Shown: positions 28,461 through 37,843, counted from the stretch's first letter. The stretch: DNA of 48,392 nt from Gordonia hirsuta DSM 44140 = NBRC 16056 (GCF_000333015.1 NZ_BANT01000040.1:1-48392), one strand, 5' to 3'. Notes: generated by a model from the sequence alone, not told the origin. A program made the numbers and translations.

Positions 28461-29519
28461 TCAGCCCAGCGCGTCGGGGTTGGCGGTCTCGGGTTCGGTG
28501 TCGGCCGGGCCGGTGTCGCGGACGGCGGCCAGCAGCTCCCGTACCGCCATGGCCCGCCGGTACGAATCACCGGTGAGCCCGTCCAGTGCGCACTCGGGGT
28601 CGGCGGGCGGACCCAGATGCGTGCAGCCGCGCGTGCAGCCGTCGATGGCCGCGCGCAGATCCCCGAAGGCGTCGATGATCTCGTCGGGGGTCACGTGGGC
28701 CAATCCGAAAGACCGGATACCGGGGGTGTCGACCACCCACGAGGTCGGTCCGTCGGGGTCGCCGGGTGCGCTGGGCAGCGGCAGCGCCACCGACTGGGTG
28801 GAGGTGTGCCGGCCCTTCCCGATTCCCGAGACCCGCCCGACGGCGCGGTCGGCGTCGGGCACCAGGCGATTGACCAGCGTGGACTTACCGACGCCGGAAT
28901 GCCCGATCAGGGCGGTCAGATGGCCGTCGAGCACCTGCTGCAACCGGTCCAGCGGATCGTCGCGCCCGGCGATCAGGACCGGCAGATCCAGGTCGGCGAA
29001 ATGTGCGGCGAAGCCGGCGGGATCGGCCAGATCGGATTTGGTCAGACACAGGATGGGGGTCAGGCCGCCGGCATAGGCCGCGGCCAGCGCGCGCTCGACG
29101 AAGCCGGTGCGCGGCGGCGGATCGGCCAGGGCGGTGACGATCAGCAGCTGATCGGCGTTGGCCACGACGATGCGTTCATAGGGATCGGTGTCGTCGGCGG
29201 TGCGGCGCAGCACGGTGCTGCGCTCGTCGACCCGCACGATCCGGGCCAGGGTGTCCGGCCGGCCGCTGAGGTCGCCGACCACCGCCACCTGGTCGCCGAC
29301 CACCACCGGAGTGCGGCCCAGCTCCCGCGCCCGCATGGCGGTGACACGCCGGTCGGGGTCGCCGCCGATCACACAGCCCCAGCGCCCGCGATCCACCGAG
29401 ACGACCATCGCGGTCTGCGCGTCGTCGTGGGCCGGGCGCTTCTTGGTGCGCGGACGAGTGCCTTTGCCCGGGCGGATCCGGACATCGGATTCGTCGTACG
29501 ACCGCGCGATGCGGCTCAC
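28461..29519 (-). CDS. rsgA: Ribosome small subunit-dependent GTPase RsgA
   Basis: 352 residues from GTG 29519. Circularly permuted GTPase that helps mature the 30S subunit. Order seen: basic N terminus ([10 protein letters not shown]), OB-fold, G4 LCLTKSDL, G1 [13 protein letters not shown]2/G3 with HTST and DTPG, and a C-terminal zinc-binding motif CTRGCTHLG with a further Cys (DPEC). The start overlaps the aroA stop (GTGA), so translation is coupled to aroA; the longer in-frame start would lie inside aroA. Same aroA-rsgA adjacency as Mtb Rv3227-Rv3228. Confidence 0.95.
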   Translation of the reverse strand: MSRIARSYDESDVRIRPGKGTRPRTKKRPAHDDAQTAMVVSVDRGRWGCVIGGDPDRRVTAMRARELGRTPVVVGDQVAVVGDLSGRPDTLARIVRVDERSTVLRRTADDTDPYERIVVANADQLLIVTALADPPPRTGFVERALAAAYAGGLTPILCLTKSDLADPAGFAAHFADLDLPVLIAGRDDPLDRLQQVLDGHLTALIGHSGVGKSTLVNRLVPDADRAVGRVSGIGKGRHTSTQSVALPLPSAPGDPDGPTSWVVDTPGIRSFGLAHVTPDEIIDAFGDLRAAIDGCTRGCTHLGPPADPECALDGLTGDSYRRAMAVRELLAAVRDTGPADTEPETANPDALG

Positions 29520-30832
29520 CGTGCCGACGCCCCGGGGCCGGCGGCGCCGTCGACCATCGCCGTCCACATGGCAGGGAAGTCGGGCATGGTCTTACCGGTG
29601 GTCTCGACGTTCTCGATCGCCGTCCCGGCCACCACCAGCCCCAGGGCGGCACCGGCGGTGGCCATCCGGTGGTCGGCGTAGGAGCGCCAGGTGGCCCCGG
29701 TCAGGTCGGCGGGTCGGCGGCCGGTGATCACCAGCCCGTCGTCGGTCTCGGTGCAGGTGCCGCCGAGCCGGGTGATCTCGGTGGTCAGCGCGGCCAACCG
29801 GTCGGTCTCGTGCCCGCGCAGATGCGCGATACCCGACAGCGTCGAGGTGCCGTCGGCGACCGTGCACAGGGCGGCCACCGTCGGTGTCAGCTCGCCCACG
29901 GCGCTCAGATCCAGATCGACGGCCTGCAGCCGCGGCGGCCCGGTCACCGTCAGCAGACCGTCGCCCGAGCGTCCGGTCCGGCAGCCCAGCGCCTCCAGGA
30001 TCGAGACGATCTGGGCACCCGGCTGCGTGGTCTGGTCCGGCCAGCGCGGCACCCGGACGGTTCCTCCGGTGATCGCCGCGGCGGCTAGGAAGGCCGCAGC
30101 GTTGCTCAGATCCGGTTCGATGGCCCAGTCGACCGCGCGGATCGGCCCCGGGGACACCGACCAGGAGGTGACGGCGCCGGTGCGGTCGGTGGCGGTAGCG
30201 ACCGGGACACCGGCGACGGCCAGCATGTCCACGGTCATCTCGATGTGCGGCATGGACGGCACCGGCCGGCCGGCATGGGTGATCTGGGCTCCGGCGGTGA
30301 ACCGGGCCGCCGAGAGCAGCAGCCCGGAGACGAACTGGGAACTGGCCGAGGCATCGACGGTGACCGGACCGCCGTCGACCGCGCCGGTACCGTGCACCGT
30401 GAAGGGGAGGGCGTCGCCGTCGATCTGGGCGCCCAGGGTGCGCAGAGCGTCGAGCACGATGCCCATCGGGCGGGTGCGGGCCTGGGGGTCACCGTCGAAA
30501 CGCACCCGCCCCTGCGCCAGGGCGGCGACGGCGGGAAGGAACCGCATCAGGGTGCCGGCCAGACCGCAGTCGATCTCGGCGCCGTGCAGCGGCGCCGGGG
30601 TGACGGTCACCTCGGTCGGGTCGGTGGCCGAGTAGGCGATTCCGGTACCCAATGCGGCCAGCGCGTCGAGCATCAGATCGGTGTCGCGGCTGCGTAGGGT
30701 GCCGGTGATCCGGGACGGTCCCTCGGCCAGGGCGGCCAGGACCAGCGCGCGGTTGGTGATCGACTTGGAGCCGGGCAACTCCACCACGGCGTCGACGGGT
30801 CCAGAAGCGGGCGGAGCGGGCCAAGCAGTCAT
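29516..30832 (-). CDS. aroA: 3-phosphoshikimate 1-carboxyvinyltransferase (EPSP synthase)
   Basis: 438 residues. Sixth step of the shikimate pathway: transfers enolpyruvyl from PEP to shikimate 3-phosphate. Visible: N-terminal [20 protein letters not shown] with the substrate-binding Lys-Ser, [54 protein letters not shown] and [10 protein letters not shown]. It fits the glyphosate-sensitive class I pattern by length and motifs, though sensitivity was not assessed. First gene of aroA-rsgA; the upstream gap is shared with a divergent Nudix gene. Confidence 0.97.
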   Translation of the reverse strand: MTAWPAPPASGPVDAVVELPGSKSITNRALVLAALAEGPSRITGTLRSRDTDLMLDALAALGTGIAYSATDPTEVTVTPAPLHGAEIDCGLAGTLMRFLPAVAALAQGRVRFDGDPQARTRPMGIVLDALRTLGAQIDGDALPFTVHGTGAVDGGPVTVDASASSQFVSGLLLSAARFTAGAQITHAGRPVPSMPHIEMTVDMLAVAGVPVATATDRTGAVTSWSVSPGPIRAVDWAIEPDLSNAAAFLAAAAITGGTVRVPRWPDQTTQPGAQIVSILEALGCRTGRSGDGLLTVTGPPRLQAVDLDLSAVGELTPTVAALCTVADGTSTLSGIAHLRGHETDRLAALTTEITRLGGTCTETDDGLVITGRRPADLTGATWRSYADHRMATAGAALGLVVAGTAIENVETTGKTMPDFPAMWTAMVDGAAGPGASAR

Positions 30833-30906
30833 GCGTCCAGTCTCTCACGTGCGGGGTCCGGGCCCGCCGGTGCTGGTCTGGGCACCGCGACCGGCGCTGC
30901 GAGCCG

Positions 30907-30969
30907 AGATTCTCCCGGCCACGGATTCTCGAGGGAATAGAATTTTCACTCGGGCGTGGGATTCTCGAG
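30907..30969. repeat. Direct repeats GGATTCTCGAG in the aroA/Nudix divergent promoter
   Basis: GGATTCTCGAG occurs at 30923-30933 and again at 30959-30969, 36 bp apart; a partial copy GATTCTCCCGG begins at 30908. The two full copies flank a -10 box TAGAAT (30938-30943). The second copy ends 3 nt before the Nudix ATG. CTCGAG is itself palindromic. They look like protein-binding sites. Confidence 0.55.
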
Positions 30970-30972
30970 AGC

Positions 30973-31443
30973 ATGGTCGAGCACAGTGCCGGAATCCTGC
31001 TCTACCGCGGCCGCGGCGACGGGCTGCGGGTGCTGCTGGTGCATCCGGGCGGACCGTTCTGGCGGCACAAGGACACCGGGGCGTGGTCGATCCCGAAGGG
31101 GATCATCACGGCCGGAGAGGATCCGCTGACGGCGGCGCGCCGGGAGTTCGCCGAGGAGACCGGCGCGCCTGCGCCCGCGGGCCAGGCGCTCGAACTCGGC
31201 TCGGTCCGGCTGCGCAGCGGCAAACAGGTCACCGGCTTCGCGGTGGAAGGCGAGTTCGATCCGGCAGCGTTGCGCAGCAACACCTTTCATATGCAGTGGC
31301 CGCCGCGTTCGGGGCGGTCGGCGACCTTCCCGGAGGTGGACCGGGCGCAGTGGTTCACCGCAGCCGAGGCGGCCGTGAAGCTGAACCCCGCGCAGGTCGA
31401 GTTTGTGCGTCGACTGGACCGGATTCACCGGCGGCCTGAGTAA
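30973..31443 (+). CDS. Nudix hydrolase
   Basis: 156 residues. The Nudix box GX5EX7REUXEEXGU is complete at residues 43-65 (GIITAGEDPLTAARREFAEE followed by TGA). Such enzymes cleave nucleoside diphosphates linked to another moiety, using Mg2+ held by the box glutamates. WRHKDTGAWSIPKG and the NUDIX strand pattern near LVHPGGPFW resemble the Ap4A/ADP-ribose type, but substrate cannot be fixed. ATG 30973 has no clear Shine-Dalgarno. The promoter region carries two direct repeats and is shared with aroA. The APC permease follows at 35 bp. Confidence 0.9.
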   Translation: MVEHSAGILLYRGRGDGLRVLLVHPGGPFWRHKDTGAWSIPKGIITAGEDPLTAARREFAEETGAPAPAGQALELGSVRLRSGKQVTGFAVEGEFDPAALRSNTFHMQWPPRSGRSATFPEVDRAQWFTAAEAAVKLNPAQVEFVRRLDRIHRRPE

Positions 31444-31478
31444 TCTACGGAGCACTTCTGTCAGGCAGGGGAGGAACA

Positions 31479-32870
31479 GTGGGGGAACAGCAGAAGCGGG
31501 CGCGGGGCTCGATCGGGGTGACGGCCGCGACCGCCATCGGTGTCGGCGGCATGATGGGTGCGGGTCTGTACACCCTGGTCGGGCTGGCGGCCGAGTCGGC
31601 GGGTGTCTGGATCGCGGTGGCGTTCCTGGTCGGCGGTCTGGTGTCGCTGTTCAGCGTGTACTCCTACGCCAAACTCGGTGCGCGCTATCCCAGCCGCGGC
31701 GGTGCCGCCGAGTTCCTGATCCGCTGCTTCGGCGACGGTATCGTGGCCGGCGGCCTGAACGTCTTCCAGTTCGTCGGCTGGATCATCGCGATGGCGCTGT
31801 ACGCCAGCGGTTTCTCCGGATACGTGCAGCATCTGCTCCCGTGGGAGACCGACGCCTGGGTCGGCAAGGCCATCGGGGTGGGCTTGGTCGTGGTGCTGAT
31901 GGGTGTGAACGTGATCGGATCCAAACTGGTCGGCACCTCCGAGATGGTGGTGATCGCCATCGAGTTGGCGATCATCATCGGCTTCGTGGTCGCCGCCTCG
32001 TTCAAGGCCGAACCCGGGAACTTCACCAGCCAGCACGGCGGCGACGGGCTGATCGGCATCCTGTTCGCGGCCGGTCTGCTGTACGTCACCTACGAGGGCT
32101 TCGGGGTGGTGACCAACTCCGCCGGGGATATGGCCAACCCCAAGAAGCAGCTGCCGCGGGCCATGTACCAGGCGCTGGCCATCGTGATCGTGGTGTACGT
32201 GGTCGTCGCCCTGATGATCGTGATGGTGATGTCTCTGCACGACGTCGATGCGAACGCCGGACACGTGCTGTCCGACGCCGGCCGGGCGGTCCTGGGCGAG
32301 GTCGGCTTCATCGTGATCAGTGCGGCCGCGCTGCTGGCGACGGCCTCGGGGGTCAACGCGACCCTGTACGGCGATGCGAACCTGGCGTTCACGGTCGCCA
32401 AGAACGGTGAGTTGCCCAGTGACTTCGCCCGCGGCGTCTGGCGCAGCGGCACCTGGGGGCTGTTCGGCGCGGCACTGCTGACCTGCCTGTTCGTCGTCTT
32501 CTTCCCGCTGGCGTCGGTCGGCCAGATGGCGTCGCTGGCCTTCCTGATCGTCTACGGTGCAGTCAGCCTGGGGCACCTGCGGGTGCGCAAGGAGACCGAG
32601 GCCAAGGCCTGGCTGCTGGTGACCGCGGTGGTGCTGAACCTGGTGCTGTTCGCGCTTCTGCTCTACTACTCGATCACCTCGAGTCCGGCGAGCACCTGGA
32701 TCACCCTGATCGTGGTGCTGGTGGGCAGCTTCGCGGTCGAGGCGATCTACCGCAAGGTCACCGGCCGGCACCTGCGGATCTCTCCGCAGTCGCTGCAGGC
32801 CGAACAGAAGGTGCTGCCGCACTACCCGAAAGCCACACCGCCGGTGCTCCCGGCGGCCACCCCGCGGTAG
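31479..32870 (+). CDS. APC family amino-acid permease
   Basis: 463 residues, about twelve membrane helices. N-terminal signature VTAATAIGVGGMMGAGLYTL and SLFSVYSYAKLGARYPSRGG, with TYEGFGVVTNSAGDMANPKK in the middle. This is the APC superfamily but clearly different from the permease at 2137: shorter and with a soluble tail after the last helix (RHLRISPQSLQAEQ). GTG 31479 follows GGGGAGGAACA. A TAATCT box overlaps the Nudix stop codon, so it may be transcribed alone. It converges with the aminotransferase gene with a 6-bp gap. Substrate unknown. Confidence 0.85.
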   Translation: MGEQQKRARGSIGVTAATAIGVGGMMGAGLYTLVGLAAESAGVWIAVAFLVGGLVSLFSVYSYAKLGARYPSRGGAAEFLIRCFGDGIVAGGLNVFQFVGWIIAMALYASGFSGYVQHLLPWETDAWVGKAIGVGLVVVLMGVNVIGSKLVGTSEMVVIAIELAIIIGFVVAASFKAEPGNFTSQHGGDGLIGILFAAGLLYVTYEGFGVVTNSAGDMANPKKQLPRAMYQALAIVIVVYVVVALMIVMVMSLHDVDANAGHVLSDAGRAVLGEVGFIVISAAALLATASGVNATLYGDANLAFTVAKNGELPSDFARGVWRSGTWGLFGAALLTCLFVVFFPLASVGQMASLAFLIVYGAVSLGHLRVRKETEAKAWLLVTAVVLNLVLFALLLYYSITSSPASTWITLIVVLVGSFAVEAIYRKVTGRHLRISPQSLQAEQKVLPHYPKATPPVLPAATPR

Positions 32871-32876
32871 GGACGG

Positions 32877-34046
32877 TCAGGCCAGGAACTGCCCGAGTCG
32901 CTCCAGCCCGGTCTGCAGCTCCTGCTCGCCGGTGGCATACGACAGCCGCACATAGCGTTCGGCGTCGGCGTCGCCGAAATCCTTGCCCGGGGTCATGGCC
33001 ACGTGCGCCCGGGCCAGGGCCTGGTCGCAGAACTCGGTGGCGCTCATCCCGGTGCCGGAGACGTCCAGATAGATGTAGAAGGCTCCGTCGGGGGCGACGG
33101 GAACGCGCAGCGACGGGATCTGCGCCAGCCCGTCGAGCACCAGCTCGCGGCGCCGGCGCAGGACGGCGCGGCGCTCCTGCGCCACGGCGATGGTCTCGGG
33201 GGTGAAGCAGGTCAGCGCGGCCACCTGCGCCGGCGTGGGCGGGCAGATGTAGTAGTTCTGGGCCAGCTTCTCGGCGACCGGGATCATCTGTTCGGGAATC
33301 ACCATCCAGCCCAGCCGCCAGCCGGTCATCCCGAAGTACTTGGAGAAGCTGTTGACCACGATGGCGCCGGGATCGTCGGCGGCGATCGATTTCGGCGGGC
33401 TGCCGTCGGGGGCGTCATCGGCCAGCCCGAGATAGATCTCGTCGATGATGCGCCAGCCGCCGCGGTCGGCGACGGCCGAACTCAGCGCGAGCAGCTGCTC
33501 GTACGGCAGTGATGTGCCGGTCGGGTTGGCCGGTGACGCGGTCATCACCCCGCGGGTGCGGTCTGTCCAGGCGGCCGCCGCGGTCTGGGCATCGAGCTGG
33601 AAACGCCGGTTCGGGCCGGTGGGCAGCAGCCGGACCTGTGCGCCGAAACTCTCGGCGAAACGCCGGTTGCACGGATACGACGGATCGGCGACCAGCACCT
33701 CGTCGCCCGGATCGATCAGTGCCGCACATGCCAGCAGCAGCGCCGCCGAGGCACCGGTGGTCACGATCACCCGCCGCGGATCGATCGGGGCGCCGAGCCG
33801 GTCGGTGGAGAACCCCGCGATCGCCTCGCGCAGCTGCGGCGTCCCCAGCGCGCTGGTGTACGGCATCGGCCGGCCATCGGAGATGCGGCGGATCTCCGAC
33901 AAGAACGCCGGCGGTGCACCGAAGTCGGGTTCACCGATGTTCAGCTTGACCACGTGGGTGCCGGCCGCCTCCAGCTCGGCGGCACGCCGACCGTACTCCA
34001 TCGCATAGAACGGCGTGACCGCGTGTGCGCGGCGGGAGAATTCCAT
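32877..34046 (-). CDS. PLP-dependent aminotransferase, class I/II
   Basis: 389 residues, fold-type I. N-terminal arm (VKLNIGEPDFGAP), cofactor motifs TTGASAALLLACAALIDPGD, SPANPTGTSLP, DEIYLGL, and the Schiff-base lysine in NSFSKYFGMTGWRLGW. It transfers an amino group between an amino acid and a 2-oxoacid; the family includes aspartate, alanine and aromatic aminotransferases, and the substrate is not fixed by motifs. ATG 34046 is preceded at 7 nt by TAGGAT and lacks a ribosome binding site, implying a leaderless message. Confidence 0.9.
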   Translation of the reverse strand: MEFSRRAHAVTPFYAMEYGRRAAELEAAGTHVVKLNIGEPDFGAPPAFLSEIRRISDGRPMPYTSALGTPQLREAIAGFSTDRLGAPIDPRRVIVTTGASAALLLACAALIDPGDEVLVADPSYPCNRRFAESFGAQVRLLPTGPNRRFQLDAQTAAAAWTDRTRGVMTASPANPTGTSLPYEQLLALSSAVADRGGWRIIDEIYLGLADDAPDGSPPKSIAADDPGAIVVNSFSKYFGMTGWRLGWMVIPEQMIPVAEKLAQNYYICPPTPAQVAALTCFTPETIAVAQERRAVLRRRRELVLDGLAQIPSLRVPVAPDGAFYIYLDVSGTGMSATEFCDQALARAHVAMTPGKDFGDADAERYVRLSYATGEQELQTGLERLGQFLA

Positions 34047-34053
34047 GGAGCCG

Positions 34054-34059
34054 ATCCTA
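34054..34059 (-). promoter_or_regulatory. -10 box of leaderless aminotransferase gene
   Basis: TAGGAT on the minus strand, 7 nt before ATG 34046. Confidence 0.55.
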
Positions 34060-34121
34060 GGCGCCGTACCGGCGGGGGTGGCCGGTGCCGGGCGGCCGGA
34101 CCCGGGTGTGGTGCGGGCTGG

Positions 34122-34955
34122 TCAGTCGGGGATCCAGTGGAATTCGTCGGGATCGGGGCCGCGGCGACGGTCCTTGTTCAGCCCGTCGATCAGGGACATC
34201 TGGTGGTCGGTGAGCTGGAAGTCGAAGATGTCGAAGTTCTCGGCCATGCGGACCGGGTCGACGGATTTGGGGAAGACGATGTCGCCGCGCTGGATGTGCC
34301 AGCGCAGGACCACCTGGGCCACGGTGCGGCCGGTCTCGGCCGCCAGGGCGAGCAGCACCGGATCGTCGAGCACCTGGCCCTGGCTGATCGGCGACCAGGC
34401 CTGGGTGAGGATCTGGTGTTCGGTGTCGAAGGCGCGCAGCCGGTCCTGCCGCAGGTACGGGTGTACCTCGATCTGGTTGACCGCCGGCACCGTCGAGGTC
34501 TCGGCCAGGATCCGCTCCAAGTGCGGGATCTGGAAATTGGAGACGCCGATGGAGCGGGTCGCTCCGGCCGCCGCGAACTCTTCCATCAGCCGCCAGGTGT
34601 CCACGTAGTCGTCGAACCTGGGCATCGGCCAGTGCACCAGGTACAGGTCCATCGGCCCGCCGAGCGCCTCGACCGACCGCGCGGTGGCCGCCCGAGCAGC
34701 GTCCGATGCATGAGCGTTGTTGTTGAGTTTGCTGGTCACGAAGATCTCCTCGCGAGCGATCCCCGACTCGGCGATCGCCGCACCGACCTCGCGTTCGTTG
34801 CCGTACATCTGCGCGGTGTCGATGTGCCGGTAGCCGACCTCCAGCGCGGCCAGGACGGCGGCCTTGGTCGCGGCCGGTTCGATCTGGAAGACGCCGAAGC
34901 CGAGCTGCGGGATGGTGCGCCCGTTGTTGAGCAGAAGCTGGGGTACGGAAGTCAT
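34122..34955 (-). CDS. Aldo/keto reductase (2,5-diketo-D-gluconate reductase-like)
   Basis: 277 residues, TIM barrel. All four catalytic residues are in place: Asp46 and Tyr51 in HIDTAQMYGNE, Lys76 in TSKLNN, His109 in LVHWPMP. GVSNFQ, IEVHPYL and the NADPH-binding FPKSVDPVRM complete the family pattern. It reduces aldehydes or ketones with NADPH; mycobacterial relatives act on dicarbonyls such as methylglyoxal. ATG 34955 has TAGGCT 7 nt upstream and no Shine-Dalgarno. It is followed by the aminotransferase in the same direction after 75 bp, but each has its own promoter-like box. Confidence 0.93.
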   Translation of the reverse strand: MTSVPQLLLNNGRTIPQLGFGVFQIEPAATKAAVLAALEVGYRHIDTAQMYGNEREVGAAIAESGIAREEIFVTSKLNNNAHASDAARAATARSVEALGGPMDLYLVHWPMPRFDDYVDTWRLMEEFAAAGATRSIGVSNFQIPHLERILAETSTVPAVNQIEVHPYLRQDRLRAFDTEHQILTQAWSPISQGQVLDDPVLLALAAETGRTVAQVVLRWHIQRGDIVFPKSVDPVRMAENFDIFDFQLTDHQMSLIDGLNKDRRRGPDPDEFHWIPD

Positions 34956-34962
34956 GGTCTCC

Positions 34963-34968
34963 AGCCTA
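34963..34968 (-). promoter_or_regulatory. -10 box of leaderless aldo/keto reductase gene
   Basis: TAGGCT on the minus strand, 7 nt before ATG 34955. Confidence 0.55.
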
Positions 34969-35057
34969 GGTGCGCCGATGGGGGACTACCCCGATTTCCT
35001 CCCGGAGTTGTGGCCGCCGCCGATGACAGCAGGGCACGGCTCGGGCACGGTGGAGGC

Positions 35058-35249
35058 ATGACGAATCAGAATTCGTGGAACACACAGTCCTCAGGGACCT
35101 CGTTCTGGAAGATCCTGGCGGTCGTGATCGGCGCCCTGATCCTGCTGTCCATCGCCTCGGCACTGGTCAAGGCCGCGCTCTGGCTGCTGGTGGCGGCGCT
35201 GGTGGTGATCGGCGCCTTCACCGTGATCAAAGCGTTCTCGTCCGACTGA
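35058..35249 (+). CDS. Small two-helix membrane protein
   Basis: 63 residues: a polar Asn/Ser/Thr start (MTNQNSWNTQSSG), helix one at about 16-36 (FWKILAVVIGALILLSIASA), helix two at about 40-57 (ALWLLVAALVVIGAFTVIKA), and a short SSD tail. ATG 35058 follows GGAGG at 3-5 nt. Its 3' end overlaps the end of the convergent membrane gene by 23 bp. No family assigned. A single-pass reading is also possible since the two hydrophobic stretches are close. Confidence 0.7.
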   Translation: MTNQNSWNTQSSGTSFWKILAVVIGALILLSIASALVKAALWLLVAALVVIGAFTVIKAFSSD

Positions 35250-36294
35250 CCGTTACGGACGGGTCGACGGCCGCGGCCGGATCGGACTCGCTGACAGCGG
35301 GCCGCGTTCGCCGGGTCAGGAAATTGATGCGATAGCTGAAGACCGCCAGCGCCGCCAGACCGATTGCGACGTTGATCAGCGCACCGAACTGTTCGGCGAC
35401 GAAGTCGAAGACCTCGGTGAGCAGCATCGTCACCAGTGCGGCGGCCCGCAGCATGCGCAATGGTCGCAGCGAGTGCGGGTTCCGGCCATGCAGGAACAGA
35501 GCCGCCACACACAGCACGAAGGCCAATGTCGACCCGCCGAACCGGCCGATGGCCGAGACCGCGATTCCGGTTCCGGCGTCGAGATCCTCGGCGATGGTGA
35601 CCGAGGCCGAGATCAGGCCGGCCAGGCTGAACGCGGTCAGTAACCAGGCGGCTGCCTGCGTCGTGTGCCGGCCGAACTTGGCCTCGAGGTCGCCGGGCAG
35701 CAGCCGTGCCCGCAGCCGGTCGGCGGCGCTGGGCGGATCTTCGGGGGCACCCTCCAGGACCCGAGAGACCTCGTCGACCGTGGCCGGATCGGCACCGCCG
35801 GCGACAGCCGAGTTCAACAGGCCCCGGATGTCCTGGCGTTCGGCCGCGGTGGCACCGCCGACGACGGCTTCGGCGGTGCGAATCAGCGCTTCACTCAGTT
35901 CGCCCTGCGGGGAGCTGCGCCGGGTGTCTTGGATCGCCCGGTTCACCAGCAGCAGAACCACCAGAACCACGTACATGATCGACACCGCCGGCGCGAAGAA
36001 ATAGTCGTTGGTCTTAGTGACGAATTTGCCGACCTCGTCCAAGAACAGACCGAACCCGATGCCGCCCAGCAGTACTGCCAGCGCGCGGGCACGGCGCCCG
36101 GCGAATGACAGCAGCACGATGATCGCGATGATCATCGCCGCACCGCCCCACAGGGCGTGGGCGATGTGCAGGGTTTTTCCGCCGATCTGTGGGTAGCCGG
36201 TGGCGGCGAGATAGGCGCGGATGACCAGGATGGTCACGATGGCAATCACGATGACGGCTTGAACCAGCGATCCTCCGTCGGAACGACGAATCAT
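35227..36294 (-). CDS. Polytopic membrane protein, unknown function
   Basis: 355 residues with about eight hydrophobic helices in two groups of four, separated by a soluble stretch at about 125-215. The first group contains QAVIVIAIVTILVIRAYLAA and VLLGGIGFGLFLDEVGKFV, the acidic and lysine residues of the latter lying in a helix. The soluble stretch includes SEALIRTAEAVVGG and DEVSRVLEGAPEDPPSAADR. ATG 36294 is chosen as the residues upstream are Arg-rich and lack helices; no strong Shine-Dalgarno. A TAAGGT box (36406-36401) is a candidate -10. Not recognised. The preceding 264 bp (36295-36558) hold no gene. Confidence 0.7.
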   Translation of the reverse strand: MIRRSDGGSLVQAVIVIAIVTILVIRAYLAATGYPQIGGKTLHIAHALWGGAAMIIAIIVLLSFAGRRARALAVLLGGIGFGLFLDEVGKFVTKTNDYFFAPAVSIMYVVLVVLLLVNRAIQDTRRSSPQGELSEALIRTAEAVVGGATAAERQDIRGLLNSAVAGGADPATVDEVSRVLEGAPEDPPSAADRLRARLLPGDLEAKFGRHTTQAAAWLLTAFSLAGLISASVTIAEDLDAGTGIAVSAIGRFGGSTLAFVLCVAALFLHGRNPHSLRPLRMLRAAALVTMLLTEVFDFVAEQFGALINVAIGLAALAVFSYRINFLTRRTRPAVSESDPAAAVDPSVTVSRTRTL

Positions 36295-36445
36295 GTCGGG
36301 GCCTGTGCTTTCGGTCTGTCGCGGGAATGTGCGGCGTCGGTGCGCGTCAGGTGCCGGCAGTCTGCGACGTTCAGTGCTTCCGGGGGCGGCCGTGCCGCCT
36401 ACCTTACGATCACAGAGTTCCCGCGTGAGCGTTATTGAGCGGCGT

Positions 36446-36477
36446 CCGGCACTGCGGCGATTCCGCGGCAGTGCCGG
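36446..36477 (-). terminator. Hairpin downstream of the quinone oxidoreductase gene
   Basis: CCGGCACTGC (36446-36455) pairs with GCAGTGCCGG (36468-36477), with partial pairing inside the 12-nt loop. It lies 82 bp past the stop of the leftward gene ending at 36559. No U-tract. Confidence 0.45.
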
Positions 36478-36558
36478 GCGCCCGGCCACAGGACTGCTCA
36501 CGCGAGGACACGGCCCCTGTCTTGGACGCTGACTGCTCGAGCCAAGCGCGCTCGCAGC

Positions 36559-37482
36559 TCACGGATGAATGATGAGTTTTCCGCGCGGACGGTGCCCGCC
36601 GAGGGCGGACAGGGCCGCAGCGGTGTCCTGCAGCGGGAAGGTCCCGCCGATCTCGACGGCCAGCCGCCCTGCCGCCGCATCGTCGAGCAGGCCAGCGATG
36701 GCCTCGCGCCGGTTCCGGCGGGAGGCGGGGGTGCTGCCGTCGACCATCGTGATGCCCTCGCCGGTCAGCCCCCACGCGGCGATGCTCACGATCCGGTCGG
36801 CCGGCACCAGGGCCAGCGAGACGTCGATCGCCTGATCGGTGCCGACGGTGTCGGCCACCGCCGTGACCGGTGACGGCATCGCCGTACGCACGGCGGCGAG
36901 CAGATCGCCGTCGTAGGCGACCGGCACCGCGCCCAGCGAGCGCAGGTGAACGTGATTGGCTGGGGAGGCCGTCGCGATCACGGTCGCACCGGCGGTCACA
37001 GCGCGCGAGACGACGATCGAGCCGACCGCTCCCGCGCCACCGTGTACCAGCAGCACATCGTCGGCGGTCAGCTCGAGGGTGGCCAGGATGTCGGCGGCGG
37101 TGACACCGGCCAGCAGCAGTGCGGAGGCCTCGTTGAAGCCCAGGTCCGCGGGCTTGCGGTGAACGTGGGCCGCCGGCGCCACGAGGAACTCGGCGAAGGC
37201 GCCCGTCGCCGGGTACACCACCACCTCCTCGCCCGGGCGGAAGCCCGACGAGGCGCCGGCGGCGTGCACCACTCCGGCGGCCTCGCCGCCGATCGACAGC
37301 GGCAGTTTCGCCGGGTCGGCGCCGACCAGGCCGCGGACCTGCTTGGCGTCGAACGGGTTCACGCCGGCCGAGCGCACCCGGACCACCACGTCGCCGTCGT
37401 CGGGTTCGGGCACCGGCTGGTCGACGATCTGCAGAACCGCCTCGGGGTCGCCGTAGTCGGCGGCGAGGATACGAAGAGCCAT
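36559..37482 (-). CDS. NADP-dependent quinone oxidoreductase, zinc-free MDR family
   Basis: 307 residues. GroES-like N domain (VVVRVRSAGVNPFDAKQVRG, GEAAGVVHAAG, FRPGEEVVVYP) and Rossmann domain with VHGGAGAVGSIVVSRAVTAG. The zinc-binding Cys/His set of alcohol dehydrogenases is missing, which places it with QOR/zeta-crystallin reductases acting on quinones or enones with NADPH. ATG 37482 has TAGGCT 7 nt upstream and no ribosome binding site: leaderless. It is divergent from the small GlsB-type protein. Confidence 0.9.
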   Translation of the reverse strand: MALRILAADYGDPEAVLQIVDQPVPEPDDGDVVVRVRSAGVNPFDAKQVRGLVGADPAKLPLSIGGEAAGVVHAAGASSGFRPGEEVVVYPATGAFAEFLVAPAAHVHRKPADLGFNEASALLLAGVTAADILATLELTADDVLLVHGGAGAVGSIVVSRAVTAGATVIATASPANHVHLRSLGAVPVAYDGDLLAAVRTAMPSPVTAVADTVGTDQAIDVSLALVPADRIVSIAAWGLTGEGITMVDGSTPASRRNRREAIAGLLDDAAAGRLAVEIGGTFPLQDTAAALSALGGHRPRGKLIIHP

Positions 37483-37489
37483 ACCGAGC

Positions 37490-37495
37490 AGCCTA
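37490..37495 (-). promoter_or_regulatory. -10 box of leaderless quinone oxidoreductase gene
   Basis: TAGGCT on the minus strand, 7 nt before ATG 37482. Confidence 0.55.
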
Positions 37496-37585
37496 CGGCC
37501 CGGGAATCTTCAGGTTACGGCCGGAGACCGGCCGGGTACCCGCGTACGGTAGACACACGACGTACATCGAATCGAGAGGACCAAC

Positions 37586-37843
37586 ATGCTGTCACTGGGC
37601 ATCATCGGCTGGATCATCATCGGCGGCCTCGCCGGCTGGGTGGCCTCGAAGATCATGAAGCAGGACGACCAGATGGGCATCTGGAAGAACATCGGCGCCG
37701 GCATCGTCGGTGGCTTCCTGCTGGCGATCTTCGGTGTGGATGTCGAGGGCGGAGGGCTCTTCTTCAGTTTCCTCACCTGCCTGGGCGGTGCCTGCATCCT
37801 GCTCTGGCTGATCAACCTCCTCAGTTCCAAGAAGCACGCCTGA
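37586..37843 (+). CDS. GlsB/YeaQ/YmgE family stress-response membrane protein
   Basis: 85 residues, three helices: IIGWIIIGGLAGWVASKIMK (about 5-24), NIGAGIVGGFLLAIFGV (about 35-51), FLTCLGGACILLWLINLL (about 61-78). The glycine-rich helix one with GGLAGW and the second helix G(I/L)VG are the transglycosylase-associated protein signature. Members are small stress-induced membrane proteins of uncertain function. ATG 37586 follows GAGAGGA; TACGGT (37545-37550) may be the -10. Confidence 0.88.
   Translation: MLSLGIIGWIIIGGLAGWVASKIMKQDDQMGIWKNIGAGIVGGFLLAIFGVDVEGGGLFFSFLTCLGGACILLWLINLLSSKKHA

Noticed and set aside
25742-28570. 942-codon minus-strand frame across both desaturases
   Set aside because: The two similar halves simply mirror the tandem desaturases. 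No independent motifs or start signal.
36295-36558. Possible gene remnant before the membrane protein
   Set aside because: Open frames here are short and Arg-rich without ribosome binding sites or motifs; treated as promoter and terminator sequence.
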